Part shown: positions 38,201 through 50,900 of the stretch, one piece after another
Layout of the letters: every line of letters starts with the position of its first letter
Numbering within the stretch: position 1 is the stretch's first letter
The notes under the pieces: generated by a model
What the model was told of the DNA's origin: nothing
What the model saw: the letters and a program-made list of their open reading frames with translations, nothing else
The model's database searches: none
Program-made: the position numbers and the translations under genes
NCBI GenBank assembly: GCA_003117195.1
Contig: BDSI01000117.1
Location: forward strand, 124,001 to 188,000
Source of the DNA: Eudorina sp. 2006-703-Eu-15
Taxonomy: Eukaryota; Chlorophyta; Chlorophyceae; Chlamydomonadales; Volvocaceae
Length of the DNA stretch: 64,000 bases
Direction: 5' to 3'

Positions 38201-41042
38201 AGGGCCGGCCGCCACCCGCGGGTATTCCAACCGGACCTATGCTCTGGCCGTCAGCGCCGTTTGCATCAGTCCAACGATTTCCTATACTCCCCCCGGTCAC
38301 ACCCAACCTGCCGTTCCACGTTTCACCCACCCACCCACCAGGATTCGCCGCTCCAGCCCAGCCGTAAAGTGACCAGCCGGTCCCGCACCAGCCGGGCCAC
38401 CGCGCGGCATAAGTCACTGCCCTGCGTGGCGGCGGCGTCCTGCGCAAACAAAACGCCCTGCAGCAGCGGCAGCAGAAGTCCCCTGAAGCAGCAGACAACC
38501 TTGATAATCCCCGAAGACAACGAGACATATGAAGCTCAGAAAGATCATAGCGGTACCACCAGGCCAAGGTAATTGGACGCACGGAGTAGCTCCAGGCCCG
38601 CACTGCGGTGTGGTGCCCGCCCGGGCCGTCAGCGACGGGAGCGCCTCAAAGCCGCCACCGCTTGGGCGTTAGGACTGGTCGGGGTTCCGCGCGTGGGACT
38701 GCCTGCCCCGCTAGGCTGCCGGCGTCGTCGCGCAACCGTCGCGCCCACAGTATTCGCCCCCCAAAGCAAGGGTGGTCCTTAAAGCATGCGCGTTAGTCAA
38801 GGCGCTAAGCACCAGGCGATGACAAGAGCTCGTGAGCGGGGCAAAACAACCTGCTGATGGCGCGTCACACCGTGACTTGGCTGAGAGTGTGAAGGCAAAC
38901 TGCTGTTGATGGCGCCGAGCACCTGGGACGATTTGCGACGCGGAACGTTGTTCACGCGCACACCCTGCCCTGCACCGTGGGCGGGTGTTGGCACAACGCG
39001 GCTCCCAAACACCCTTTCGGCAAAGTCCCTTTTCGGGAACGACGTCGGTGCGCAACATGAAGACATTACCACATTACACCAGAATCATCATCGCCGGTGG
39101 TGCGTTTAACCATCTTGGGTATCGCCTCGAGTCCTTCGTGAGCTCGCCCCTTGGGTATCGAAAGCCTAGCCCGCAAAGCGGTCCGCCTCTACGCAGGGGC
39201 CGCGGCCCCACCTGAAGGTCCAGGTGCTCCAGGTTGAGGCGGAGACCCTCGGGGGCGTCAAACAGGTCCTGCGCCAGAGATGGAGCCGGGGACATGCGCC
39301 AAGGGAGGATCCGACGAGGTTGCAGTCCTGCGGACGTGGGTCTTCACGGGGCCAGGCCCAAGACCGTGTGCTGGGCGAGGGACACCGCGTCCAAGCGAGC
39401 AGCAGGGCCGCAGGCACCGTTGTATCCCAATCCCAGCCTTGAATATGCTTCAACCAATTAGGACGGGGAGCGTATCTGAATGCCGCTGCCCTTCGCATAC
39501 AAGCCGCATATCCTCATAAGCAGACTTGGCTGGGATTGCCTCTCCCAACGAAGCCAATCCTCACATTAGGGACCCCCACCAGCCCACCTGGATGATATTG
39601 GGCTCACAGATTCGCGCGCAGCCCCTGCGGGAGACAGCATGCCCGTCTTTCAACACAGCTGTCTGGCTTGATCGCACATGGCCGTGCACGTCAGCCATGC
39701 GCCCAGCACTAGTACGGCAGAGCCAAACAGTACCCAGGCAGTACCCTGCGGGAGCCCACAAAGCTGGACCTGCAGCTGCAACACAAACGGCGCTGCCACA
39801 TCTCCGTAAGGTTCCCCCCTTTGCCCGGCCCACCTGGCAATCAGGGACCTGAGGGAGGGGCAGTGCCGCACCAGGTGGCCCAGCAGGTCCACACAGTAGT
39901 GCCTGTGCGGGGTCGGAGGTTACGTGTTGGCCCTGTTGACACAGAACCGAGTTAGATTTATCACCAAAGAGTGCCGAGACTATCCGTGTGGCTTCCCTAA
40001 ATCCCCACTAAATGCCGAAGGACTGTTTTGGAATTCGGTGGAAAGCCTAGACCCCTACAGATCAGGCGCAGCGGCGGCGGCGCGTATCTTGGGCTGACGG
40101 CTCAGCGGCGCTGCAGCCATGATCCTGCTGGTTTCGTCATTGGACCCCTGACAGTTAAGACCAGATGTTGGAAGCGAGTGATCCGACAGGGCGCCGCTCC
40201 GGCACTAGCATTGCAACGCAGTGTAAGCGCCGTGCGTCGGGTCATACGGAGGATTGGAGGCACCAGGTCGTACCACCAGGCTTCGTCGCAGACCGGGTGC
40301 GGCTGCTCACCTGCATCCGGAAACATCCAGGTGGACCAGGTTCTTGCACCTGTGAGCGGTAAAGATGGAGTTGTATATTACCGGAAGGTTGACAGAGTAA
40401 GGAAATGGTTAACGGTGCTCGGGGCTCAGGCTCTAACGCCAGAGAATCTTGGGGACCCTTGGTTTCCAGGGTATCGCATGCATGAGCAAACCTTGAGAGG
40501 TGTGCATGACTGGTAGTGATGCATGCGAAGCAGGGTGCAGCGTGGAAGCGCCCTGTCCGGATCGGGCTGGGAAGCGTCAAACCCACCCAGGGGCCCACAG
40601 GGGTCGCACTCGCGACCGGTCTGCTGTAAGCAACGCGTCAATCGCTCGTCACGGCTACTATGGCTACTGAGTCAAAAGCTTGCCGTCCAATGTCTTCAAG
40701 CCCCGTCACTTGCAGCCATGGTGTGTTGGCCAGCTTGAGACGTCGGCAGAGATGACCAAAGCGGCGGAGTACGTAGCCCAGGCGGTTACCATATAAAGCG
40801 GCCTCGCTGTAGGACCACGAGGTTTTGCCACCTTCGTCCTCGATGATGTTACCCGATATGGTCGACCAGAATTCCGCTGTCGCAACTGCGGTTTTGCTGG
40901 GAGAGTTCACTGCCGAAAAAGCAAGCCTTCCGCGCGGAGTGAGCCAGCAGGCGATGCAGTACAGCAGGTTAGTATCATTTAAAACTTTTTCTGCCGGGCT
41001 ACGGAGCTCTGGACCCAGCTCCCCTGTTGGAGTTGCGGCCAT
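35284..41042 (-). CDS. Leucine-rich-repeat protein with F-box-like N-terminus
   Basis: The start at 41042 (MAATPTGELGPEL) leads into EKVLNDTNLLYCIACWLTPR, an F-box-like helix region, followed by SYSEAALYGNRLGYVLRRF. Downstream are LRR exons of the cysteine-containing, AMN1-like type at about 40346-40310 (CKNLVHLDVSGC), 39900-39844 (LVRHCPSLRSLIAR), 39272-39214 (LNLEHLDLQ), 38480-38360 (RLVTLRLGWSG), 37936-37865 (MRLLDLAG), 37427-37267 (LRALCLSNWQG), 36591-36425 (LRSLNIGCCGLLSDNTLAAL), 35889-35765 and 35576-35284 (LTDAALRSIASRCGPSLETL). The stop is at 35284-35286. If the F-box is real, this would be a substrate receptor of an SCF ubiquitin ligase. The F-box match is weak, and exons between 40,650 and 39,900 may be missing from the model. 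Confidence 0.72.
36331..36384. repeat. 15-bp tandem repeat, about 3.6 copies
   Basis: The unit CTCAGGCCTCCCTCC repeats from 36331. It lies in an intron of the LRR gene. Confidence 0.85.
37072..37250. repeat. Polypyrimidine tract with 11-bp tandem repeat
   Basis: Almost 180 bases are C and T only, with few exceptions. The core (37168-37231) repeats TCCTTTCCCTG. It directly abuts the exon ending at 37267, so in the minus-strand transcript it becomes a polypurine run just after a splice donor. Confidence 0.85.
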
Positions 41043-41460
41043 CAGCACCTATCATATGTGAAACACGTGCTGTCATATGGTAAATAGTTCATGCAAAGGT
41101 CTCCATGCTTGAATTCATTTCTATACGGGGTTACGGCTTGTCCCGGTGGGCGGTGGCTAGGGCTGTTAAGAAACGGAATTGGTTGAATTCGTACGTTGAC
41201 GATTCCCCGTCAACTGTCACAATTCTCGGAAGCAAACATGCTTTGCAGGTTGACAAGAGTACTGCTGAGCTAAATGTTTATCATTATTAACTTTTGTAGC
41301 TAAGCTGTTGATTTTGAGCATACAAAAAACGAGAGAAGACAGCTCGACTTTGGTTCGCGTTTTAGACTGTCGTCGGCACAAAGAATTTAATATGGTATAA
41401 GATTATAAAAACAGGGGTACCACCCACCTGGTTTGACTCGAGACGCGGACTGGCTGTAGA
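41043..41460. promoter_or_regulatory. Divergent intergenic region, LRR / membrane-coiled-coil genes
   Basis: 418 bp separate opposite starts; the sequence is AT-rich from about 41280 to 41420. A 61-codon open frame (41105-41290, plus) has an ATG but no recognisable features and is left unannotated. Confidence 0.45.
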
Positions 41461-43054
41461 ATGGAGGGACCTGCCGCGGGAGTTTACAATCGTGCGCTTC
41501 AGCGGGCATCGATGGCTTCAACAATTCTTTGGCTTAGCAGTCTTCCAATTAGCTTGCCGACATGGCTGCTGATTGCTGCGTGGCTGAGGGGCTGGCGCAC
41601 TCTCCGTCGGTTCTTGACCTTGCGGCCGCCTACTCAGGCGATGGCTACTCAAACAGAGCTCGACATGCGAAAGCTTGACAACTTTATGATCACCCTTGAC
41701 ATCAACGAGAAGTCAGCCTGCGGCGACAGAAAGGTTGCTAAGCTGCGGTTTCATTCAGATGTTCGACACGGTTTACTCTCCTAAGTGCGCGCTGGCTGAA
41801 CCAATGGTGATTGGACCCTTTCTGAACGCTCTTCACCGCCAACACTGCAGCTGCTGGAGCGCGAACGGGACGAGAATCGGATGCTGCGAACTGAGCTGGA
41901 GGGCATTGTCGAGCGCATGACCCTCGTCAGCCAACGTAGGTCGTGTTGATTGCACATAGTGGGTTGGAGGGTGTTTCCCACTGCACCGAGTTGTGCTTGA
42001 GGTTAGCGCTAGTGCGGAGACTGTTGTGCACAGACACCGCCGACACCGCCGTGCTGACCGATTGCTGCATTTTCGGTCGTGGCCTCTCAGACAACGCGGA
42101 CTTGGAGGCAGCCAACCAGCGCCTTCACAACACAATTCGTGACGTCGTTATCCCCGTTTTTGAGAACCTGACAAAAGTCACCGAGGTGAGAGGGCTCGGC
42201 GATGGTCGGCATGCGTGTGGATGCCATTTACCGGTCACAAGACTTTTGGTTATCACTTGCTCCCGGTCGATGGGTTGCGAATGGTGGCCAGCTGAACAGC
42301 CCTACTCATCCAACCTACAGGCCGACGACATGCCTGCAATCGTGGAGGACGTCCTGCACGCCTTGCACAGCACAAGACAGCTCCTTGCAGACCCGGAGAT
42401 GGCACACTGCTGCACTGCCGAGCCTAGCCCAGCGGAGAAGCCCACGGACGGCATCGTACTGCAGGGACGGCTCGGCGAGTCGCCTGCACGACTGGCCCGC
42501 GTGCCGATGTTGCAGTTGTCCCAGCATCAGGGAGCTCAAGGCTCGGACGACGTCAACCCCCTCGGGTTCTTGAGCGCCAGGCAGGCTTCAACAGGTCCCC
42601 AAGGCATTGCGAAGGTGAGGATCCCGCGTGTCCCGTACCGTGAGCATCCTCGGTAAGACGTTTTGGGATTGCACACGATCCGCACACGTCCGTAGACATG
42701 TGACAGGAAGCCGCGATTGCATGAATGCGCGGTGCATTCGTACATTTAATTGGTGCGTGCCTAGTTGCAGTACATTATTGATGTCTATTTGTACTGCGCA
42801 CTGCCTGCCACGACCTGCCATTGCGTGGGACTGGCTTGTGGTAACGCAGCTTCAGGAAGGAAAGGGGAGGAAATGGGTTGGGCGCCGATGGGGCATGGGA
42901 CAACGCGACCTGGCGTCGGGCAGGACCCGTTGAGGACGCACTCAAGCGACCACTTATGATCGCACTGTTCACCATGCAGGTGCTCGTGTTTGGATCTCCA
43001 GCACGGTCGGCCCGGTCGACGGCCGTCGTGCACATCATTGCACACGAGGTGTGA
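41461..43054 (+). CDS. Small membrane-anchored coiled-coil protein, function unknown
   Basis: Five phase-compatible exons (41461-41733, 41851-41935, 42091-42185, 42321-42614, 42980-43054) give 273 aa. Residues 20-50 are hydrophobic with an aromatic, basic end (LWLSSLPISLPTWLLIAAW then RGWRTLRRF), consistent with a signal anchor or membrane hairpin. Residues 92-150 are coiled-coil-like (LLERERDENRMLRTELEGI, LEAANQRLHNTIRD). Residues 152-249 are acidic to neutral and probably disordered. The terminal exon (VLVFGSPARSARS...) rests only on phase and splice sites. It precedes the reticulon-like gene on the same strand, separated by about 850 bp. I do not recognise a family. Confidence 0.6.
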
Positions 43055-43909
43055 GCGCCCAGATTGGGTTACTTGACAAGCGCCGAAAGGATAGACGTCA
43101 AGCGTACAGACCGCAGTGACCAGAGATGAAGATTTGACCACGTATGCACGTCGTTGTTTCGCTTCATCAAACGTATTAATAAGGGTGTTTCATCCAAGTC
43201 TGCCAAGAAGCCGTCCTGATGCTCGGATGCTGGTTCTACTCATGATGAGGTTGACATGCTTTGAGATAGGATGAGTTTGTATCCGGCAGGTCTTGCTTTA
43301 CAGGTAGAGAGCATCCGCATTGCGCGAAATCTGCGGCCCGCCATTTTGCATAAGAGACATGACGTGATTTTGTCGATGTGTTTTGCGATTTCTACCTTGC
43401 GGAGAGTTGCAGCTTGTCGTGAGTCGGGACGTACGGTGGATCGCGACTTGGGCTCCATTTAGCGCGCTAGTCACTAAGGTTTGGCTTGGTAAGCTTTCCT
43501 TTCTGGTGCTATGCACATAGACAATAGTTGGCGAGTTAACTCTTGGGACAACGTCAACGGAATTGCAACACCCTCAAGATCGAGCTTTCGAAACACCAAC
43601 CTTCAAAGGTCAGGACATCAGCCGTATACTTCGCCAGGCTAATACATTGATTGCTAAGGTCATCATACGCGAGGGCGCAGTGAGTGGTTGTTTGAAACTG
43701 CTGCATCGGTTGCGTTCCGGTAGCTCGCGGTCGGCCCGCACGAGGTTCAGGCCGGAGCCGTCAAAGGCATGGGAACTTCTTGTCGCAGAGAAGGTCATTG
43801 TGCAGCCGCGGAAGGCCATTTCGTAGATTGGTATCATCCCCCTAAATGAAATGCTTCGCCCCATCCCTTGTAAAACTGGACGGTGAATGCAGGCATTCGA
43901 AACGTTGGC
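43055..43909. other. Intergenic or 5'-leader region of the reticulon-like gene
   Basis: 855 bp without a clear gene. A CAG acceptor at 43892 just before the reticulon ATG suggests an intron in the 5' untranslated region. Two possible exons (43303-43427 starting VESIRIARNLRP, and 43616-43660 starting DISRILRQANTL) have splice-like borders but no family match, so they are not called. Confidence 0.45.
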
Positions 43910-46403
43910 ATGGCTGAAGTGGACACGACCGACTACGACCTGCCGGGTAAAGATGCCGCGGCAAAGGTTGTCGACCATGTGGCCAAGGCCGTGTCCGAGA
44001 GTCCGCTTGTGGACGCCATTAAGCAGCAGGCCACGGAAATGAAGGTGTGTGAGCTTGGATTGCAACTGTGTTGAAAGGCGGTCTCGAGCGCGCGCAATCG
44101 CAGCAGCGGCTTTACTACAATCGGTTTACGCGAAGTCAATCATTATTGGACGTAAAAGCTGAAATCCTACCATGTTACTGCAGACGGCGTTTGGCTCTCC
44201 TCACCCAGACCCAGCGCCGGAGGTGCCGGAGCCACCTGCGGCCTCGCCTGACGTGAACCCTGCAAAGCAGGTCGTTGGTATGGTGATGGTCGGGCGCCAT
44301 TTTTATAATCCGAATGCCTCATGCGGTGCTTGTATGAAGAGGGCATAAGCAGCATAGGGTACTAGGGTTGTTGACGTGACGTAACGCTGTTTTTGTTCGC
44401 AGTTGGACTTCAACGTGAACCCACCGACGCCAATCACGCCTGTGATGATGTCCACCTCGAGCAGCACTGATGAGGTAAGGGTTTAAGGGTTTGCCAATGT
44501 CAGTGCATCGCCGCTGAGCATTCTACGACAAGGGACGTGTGAATGTGGGGTTGGTGACCAAGTGTTACTGTCTACGTGCCGCAGGCTGACTACACGGCCT
44601 TCATCACCGAGACATTTCTCTGGACCAATAAGGTAAAGCGCAAACCTGTACAAAATCCATCGTTTGCTTGGCAGACACATGTAGTGTCTGCCCCATATCA
44701 TTGCTCCAGGTCCGCTCATCGTTCTACTTCGTCTCCGGCTTGCTGGCGTGGCTGGTCGTGCGGGCCATTTATTACAGCCCCATCACGCTCTTCACAGGTG
44801 TGTGCTCAATATGGCAACTCGGTCTGCGCGCTGGGTGTGTTTGAAAGCCGGATTCCCGTGGCATACCCGACACGAACCTGTGTTCGGTGCAGCGCGCAGG
44901 CTCTTATGGTAGGCATTGCATGTCGGTCAAAGACAAATCAAAAAAGAGCTACAAAGCAATATTTCTCTGACTGAGTAAGGGTCTTAGGGAATGAGGTTAT
45001 GGAAACCGGGTGACCGCATTAAGGCAAGCTGCGGCGCAAGCTGCGACGCGCTGCGTAGTTACTGCACTGTTCCACACGGGGCGAGGTTCCGGTGGGGCGC
45101 GCTGACCCGGGACTGTGCCGAACGTTTTCCCCAGGTGTGTGCTACACTCTGCTTTTCAGCCTGGCATTCAACTTCTTCCGCGGCGCGCTAGCACCACGGT
45201 ACCAGGAGCGCTGCACCTGGGCCAACTCGGCCATCACCCAGCTGCTCAGTTCTGCATCCAGTGGCACCGTGCACGCCTTGGCGTCCCTGCACGACCGGCA
45301 TCTCAATGGCCTGGACCCGCTGCGCACCCTGGAGGTGAGAGTGGAGTTGGATGTACCCTCGATATCCACACGCCATTCAAGCGTGCAGGGATTTGATCAG
45401 GGTGGGGTTGGTCGTGGTCCGAACTGCAGAATTGCCACGAGAGAAATTTCTCGTCAGAGTGGACGGGTGGGAACGGGCGGATTCGGAGTAACCACAAATC
45501 TCGCCCACTAATGATTCGGGGGGAGACAGCACGGTGGTGTGGCGGTGGTTTGCCGCCGGCTGTGGCATCATTACAAGCGTCCGGAGACATCGATAGTTTT
45601 GTCATGGACCGCACGTGTGTAAGAACGTTAGGACCAAACGCGGTGCTGGACTGGCTGCACAGACATAGCGGCCCCCGAACGCGAACATAAAACAACTTTT
45701 GTTGTTATTGCGCAGGTGGGCCTCGGTCTCTGGGTGCTGTCGATCTTGGGTCGCGCTCTGGACGCTGTCACGCTGCTGCTGCTTCTCCACCTGGGCGCAT
45801 TCACCGTACCGCTGGCGTACAAGGTGTACAAGAAGCGCATCGACTCCACTGCGGCCGATTTGTACGGCAAGTTCCACGTAAGTTCCGCTTGTTACCGAAT
45901 GCGCCAACGAGGCCGGAGGCGGTGGCGAATCAAGTAGGCGTTAACAGCTGCGTGCAAGGGCTGCATCTCCTTGATGCCGGCAAACGGAAAACCGAACTTC
46001 ATCTGATGACTACAGGCTCAGTACGAGAAGTTTGACCGACGTCTCCGGGCGACCATCGTGCTGGCGCCCATGGGTCTGATCTTCTTCTTGCTACCGACTG
46101 TCGATCGCCTGGTGGCCGTCTTCATTTGCCTGGCGTACGGCCGAGTCCTGGCGAAGCCGGACGAGGTAAGCTGTGATCTGCGCATTTGTGGGTTGCTCTC
46201 GAAAGTCCTCGAAAGTCCTCGTGCTGACGATGATGCAATTTGCACGTTGATTGATTTTGCAGTATGCCAATTTCCAAAAGCGCATCGAGCCGGTCAGCAA
46301 GACTATCAAGAAGGCCGTTGTCACGCCCATGACCAGCGCCGCTGTCAACGCTGCGGTCAAATACGACCTTACCCCGACGCCTCGCAAGAAGAAGACCACA
46401 TAA
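43910..46403 (+). CDS. Reticulon-like ER membrane-shaping protein
   Basis: Reticulons bend ER tubules through paired hydrophobic hairpins. Nine exons join exactly in phase: 43910-44044, 44184-44270, 44403-44474, 44585-44632, 44710-44797, 45135-45334, 45716-45877, 46016-46165 and 46263-46403, giving 360 aa. Residues 1-98 are an acidic, Pro/Ser-rich cytosolic part. From about 100 there is TETFLWTNKVRSSFYFVSGL and two close hydrophobic stretches (VSGLLAWLVVRAIYYSPITL; YTLLFSLAFNFF). A polar spacer is followed by LGLWVLSILGRALDAVTLLL, a reticulon-like segment with TVPLAYKVYKKRID. A further hydrophobic pair (IVLAPMGLIFFLLPTVDRLV, AVFICLAYG) comes next, and the end is a basic tail (TPRKKKTT). The start at 43910 was chosen over the in-frame upstream codons because no ATG precedes it. 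An extra C-terminal hairpin is unusual. Confidence 0.8.
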
Positions 46404-47933
46404 GCGGATACCCATACGAAGATGCCTCTTTTGAACGAAGCAGGCTTCTTTTCTGATTGTTGCAATGCTCGGCCGGTGCTTCCACTGAGGACATGGCCGC
46501 TCTGGTCCATGGTCTGTCCGGCGCGTTGATAAAAGAGACATCATTAGTGTATATCCATCAGTTTCATTGGATCTTGCCCGCATGTGGGTTTTAAGGCAGG
46601 TGTCGAGCTGGTTCTTTGTACCAACTTGGTAGGATGGAAACGGGCAGGTTCTGCCTGGAAAGGAGCAGGTGAGGTGATGGAGCGTTTGGGATGGCAACGC
46701 GAGTCGAAATCTCAGAGACTGATTTTTTTCTATCATTGCGAATTGCACGCTGCATCGCGGCGTACTTGGGTGCGGGCAGTACGACTGTGGGTTCGTCGCT
46801 GGTGAGCCTTTGCACGGATTGTGCGACGCAAACTGGTGCGGCGTCTCGCAGCCTGGCGTTGAGCTCTGGTGGCATATAGCGAACTAACCCATAAGAGTGG
46901 TTATACAGTAATGACGCTGTGCCGTCGGCATTAAGCAGATTTGCCAATGCAGACAACTGGTGCGGCTTGCTTGTAAATAGTGGCCTCGAGTCTTACACTG
47001 TCGGAGTCTTACACTGTCGCCTCGATGTGCAAGGTCTATGGCGCAAATTTCGATACCACTGATAAAAGCCCTGCGTTTCCGGACCCTTCGGAGCCCCAGC
47101 CACTGAACAACCAACGAATAACACCTGGCTTGGATCACAAAATAGCGAGGCCACACAAGGCACTGGCGCTGCCTCGTCAAGCCATCCACAGCAAAGCAAC
47201 AAGGCCACAGCCACCATTTACCCACACCCATTGCCCACCCCAAAACACAATTTCATCGGATTATGAAGACATACATCAGATACACATCTATGTCCGCGCC
47301 CACACGGCGCATGTCACCCACACTGAGGTTCTTCCACTTCAGAAGTTACCCTGGTTGGCATCACGCATGCGCCCTTCAAGGCATATCCCTACGCCCACGT
47401 GAGGACGCGACATCTCCTGCGCGCACGTCACACCTGCATCTCGCAAACATGCACGGAAGCGCACCAGTCGACATGTGTACCCCTCGTGCGTGCTGCAACA
47501 CATGAAAACAAACCTCGCAGCTGTTCACTTGATAAAAGGCGATACAGCACAACCTCGTCGGTGTCTTAAGCTCTTGACCCAACCCCCAAATGAACGCAAT
47601 AGAGCACGCCATCGCCATTTCCATCCATGCCCGGTTGCAAGTCGTCGCCGCAGTTAACCGTTCGCCACAGCCCATTTTGGTGGTGCCCATCCTCGAGACT
47701 TCACTCCGCCTAAAACCATTTTGGTACTGCCCCATCCTCGAGACTTCATTCTCAGTACGGCCGCCTGCTCCCTCCTGCTCGTGACGGCACAAGTCTCAAA
47801 GCCGCTCCTTGAGCCACACAATTCGCAAAATGCCGCCTCCACCAGCCTGAGGCACCCCATGCCAGCTTGCACTACCATGCACATTGGCACAGCCACAATA
47901 CCCAGGACTCGGCACGCGCGACACAGCTCTCCT
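46404..47933. other. Intergenic region, no confident gene
   Basis: The region lies between the convergent 3' ends of the reticulon-like gene (plus) and the HTH-CCCH gene (minus). A minus-strand open frame (46956-46591, no ATG, about 120 codons) is fairly normal in composition but has no splice context or family match. A direct repeat lies at 47671-47753. Confidence 0.5.
47671..47753. repeat. Direct repeat, two copies of about 35 bp
   Basis: Copies at about 47671-47704 and 47719-47752 share CCATTTTGGT and CCCATCCTCGAGACTTCA. Confidence 0.75.
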
Positions 47934-50900
47934 TCACCAGCCCCCTCTGTGCACACTCATAAGGCCCCTCTGCGTAAGGGCCGTGGAGGCACCGCCAGGC
48001 GCTGCCGTTGCCGATCGACCGGCAACGGGCCGCATCACCGACCCGGCGCCGGACCCAGCTGCGGTGGCGGACGCCCCTGCGGCAGTCACGTGATGAGCCG
48101 GGGCGCCTCCTCGATTGGCGTGCTCGGCCAGACACCGGTCCGCTGCGTTGGAGAGGGCGAGCAGGCAGGCCCGGCCGGGAGGAATGGGCAGGAAGTGCGG
48201 GCGGGTTACTTCGATCCAAAACACACGCGTCGTCGAAAAAACGACCTCGATGCTACCCTGTTACGCAGGTAAATACGGGAATGGCACGAGCTTGCGCACC
48301 ACAGGCGGCCCTGAACTCTGCTCAAACCGCCGACAGCGGCCCCACAACCCCGGGTCGCGGTCGCGCACCTGCTGCCTGGCTCAGCTGCTGCGGCAGTGCC
48401 GCCAGCCGCGTCATGAGCCCCGTCCACAGCGTCGCCAGGTGCACCACCTCAAGCACCGCCAGCTGCCGCAGCTCGGACGCCAGCGGCCGCGCAGTCCACG
48501 CCCTGCGTGTGGCGCGTCCATCACATCGAGGATCGAGCACGGCGTGAGGGCGCGTAGACGGCCCGATGTCCCGGTCGGACACTCACAGTCTGCCTGCCCC
48601 CGCTGCCTGCGTGCCTGTCAACCCGTCCGGCTTTGGAAGGAGGTTTGAGCCCGGCGGTCGGCCCGCCGTGGCCGCGGCACAACTCGCCGGCGGGACGGGT
48701 CCAGGGATCCGCACCATGCAGAAGTGAACGCATCCTCGCACTATCGTGTGCGACCCAGCGACCGGACACCGGCATCATTCATTAGGCATTGTCCCGGGGT
48801 CGCCCGCGTGCGGTCTGGGGGCAATCCGTGCTCGTTCCCATACGCGCCCGACCGCACCCTAAACAAACATAGACGAGCGGGTTTTCGCGCTGTAACACAC
48901 TAACACGGCGGGCTTTCCGTGACACAACCCGAGCAGTCATCCGGGCTGCCACACGCCCCCGTGCACTCCCGCACCCACGATGAGTGAGACGGCGTCGCCG
49001 CCATCGCTGCCGCGCCCGCCGCTGTCATGACGCCGTGTTGCTGAAGCAGCGTCGACAGCGGCGGCACCACGCCCGACGCCGCCTCCGCACTGGCCCCGCC
49101 CGCCGCCGCGCCCAGCACCGAGTGCGGCGCCCTGGCGATCAGCGAGTGCAGCACGCTGACGTCGTACAGCGGCGAGATGCGGGGCATGTACGGCACCAGC
49201 TGCGGAGGGCATCGGCAGGGGGACAGCGTGTGAACGGGTTGTTCGGTTGGCTGTTTGGATGGTTGGCTGGGAGGGTGACGAGAGGGTCAATCATCGATCA
49301 GCCGGGCCCCTCATCGCGCGTTCGAGAGGGATGCTGTACACGTCAGCACGTGACAGCCCATCATCCGTTGGCGATGGACACGCTGGAGATTGGAGGTTGG
49401 AGGTTGGAGCTTCGAGATTAGAGGTCCAGGTCAGACCAAATCACATCGTTAATGAGCGGGCCCTGCGGGCTGCTCTGCGTTTCTGAGACGCCGGCACACC
49501 CGGAGGTCACCGGCCACCGTCCCTCAGGAACTCAGAACCTCAGCCCGGCACTGATTGCGTCAAACTAGACACCCCCATCAACCACACACACACACACACA
49601 CACACGCGCACACACACGCAGGTTAATATGGTATGTATATTGGAGGTTGGTTTGGGTCGGGCGGGTTGCTTTCCTAAACACACACGCACACAGGCTCTTA
49701 TCCATCCATGTTGCGCAGCCCAGCCCAGTTCGGCGCACCTCGCTGGAGCAGAAGATGACCTTGGGAACCGCCGGGTCCTGAGACGAACCGTCAGAGGGAG
49801 GGCAGGAGGGCGGAGGGCGGAGGGAGACAGGTGTGGGCAACGTGAGTGCCGTAGGAAGTTGGGGACGAACGAGCCAACGGCGCCGCACGAACCAACAGCC
49901 GGGTCCAGCCGTGTGCGGTGCCCTCGCTCATCGGTACGTAGGGATGTACGCAGTTGGCAAAGGCGCAGCGCCGCCCCGCGCAGCGCAGCGCCGCAGCGCT
50001 CAGCGGGGGGTGGGCAGGTGGGCGGCGCACACAGGCGCAGCACAGCGCAGCGCGGCTCACCTCCAGCAAAGGGCTCAGGCTGGGCAGCAGCAGGCCGCCC
50101 TTGTCCTCCCCCGCCGCCGGGTCGATCAAGTACACCGTGGCCGGCCAGCGAGGCGCACCACCACCCGCACCCGAACCGCCACCGCCGCCGGCTGTGCCGC
50201 TCGCCCCGGCCGCGCCAGTCGAACCCGCCGTCCCGCCGCCCGCCGCCGCCGCCGCCGCTGTCGTCGTCGCGGGGCCGTTGCCCGCCACCGCGGGCGCGAA
50301 CAGCTGCACGAGACAGACACCGGAGGGTTCATGGGGCGAGTGCTTGAGCTTGCAGGCGACCGCGACCTGCGGCGCCGCGTAGCAGTGCTGCAGCATGTCA
50401 ATGTGGTCGGGGGTGCAGGCCGTCGTAACCGTCTTGACCTCCACTGCGACAGGCGACAGACGCAGCGCCGCCACCGCCGCCGTCGCCGCCGCGGCGGCGT
50501 CGCCTCCCGCCGGGGCTGCGGCGGCGGTTGCGTGCGCTGGCGGCGGCGGCGCAGCCGGCTGCTGACGGTACGACGCTGATGCCGGCTGTGCGGCCGCGGC
50601 GGCGGCGGCCGCCGACGCGGCCGCCGCCGTGGAAGACGTGGTCTCCGATTGACGGCCCTGCAACGGCGGGTGGTTGTACTTGCACGCCGCTCCGTAACCG
50701 CACGTGCCCGTCCTCATGTAGTAGGGGCAGTTCAATGCGTTGGGCCGACGGGGCAGGTCCGAGCCGCCGCCGCCGCCGCCGCCAGCGGCAGACGCTGAAG
50801 AGGAGGCAGCAGAGGCGGCCGACGGCGCATGGCTGCCATTGACGGCCGAGGGCATGCTTGAGGCCTGCGGATCGTGCCGTACAGGCCAATACGGAGGCAA

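Noticed and set aside
48900..49199. Stop at 48900 as the end of the HTH-CCCH gene
   Set aside because: A GTGGGT donor at 48978 joins in phase to two further exons with good splice sites and a stop at 47934; kept as an alternative only.
49628..50579. Plus-strand frames of about 240 codons
   Set aside because: Antisense shadows of the Ala/Gly-rich CCCH exon.
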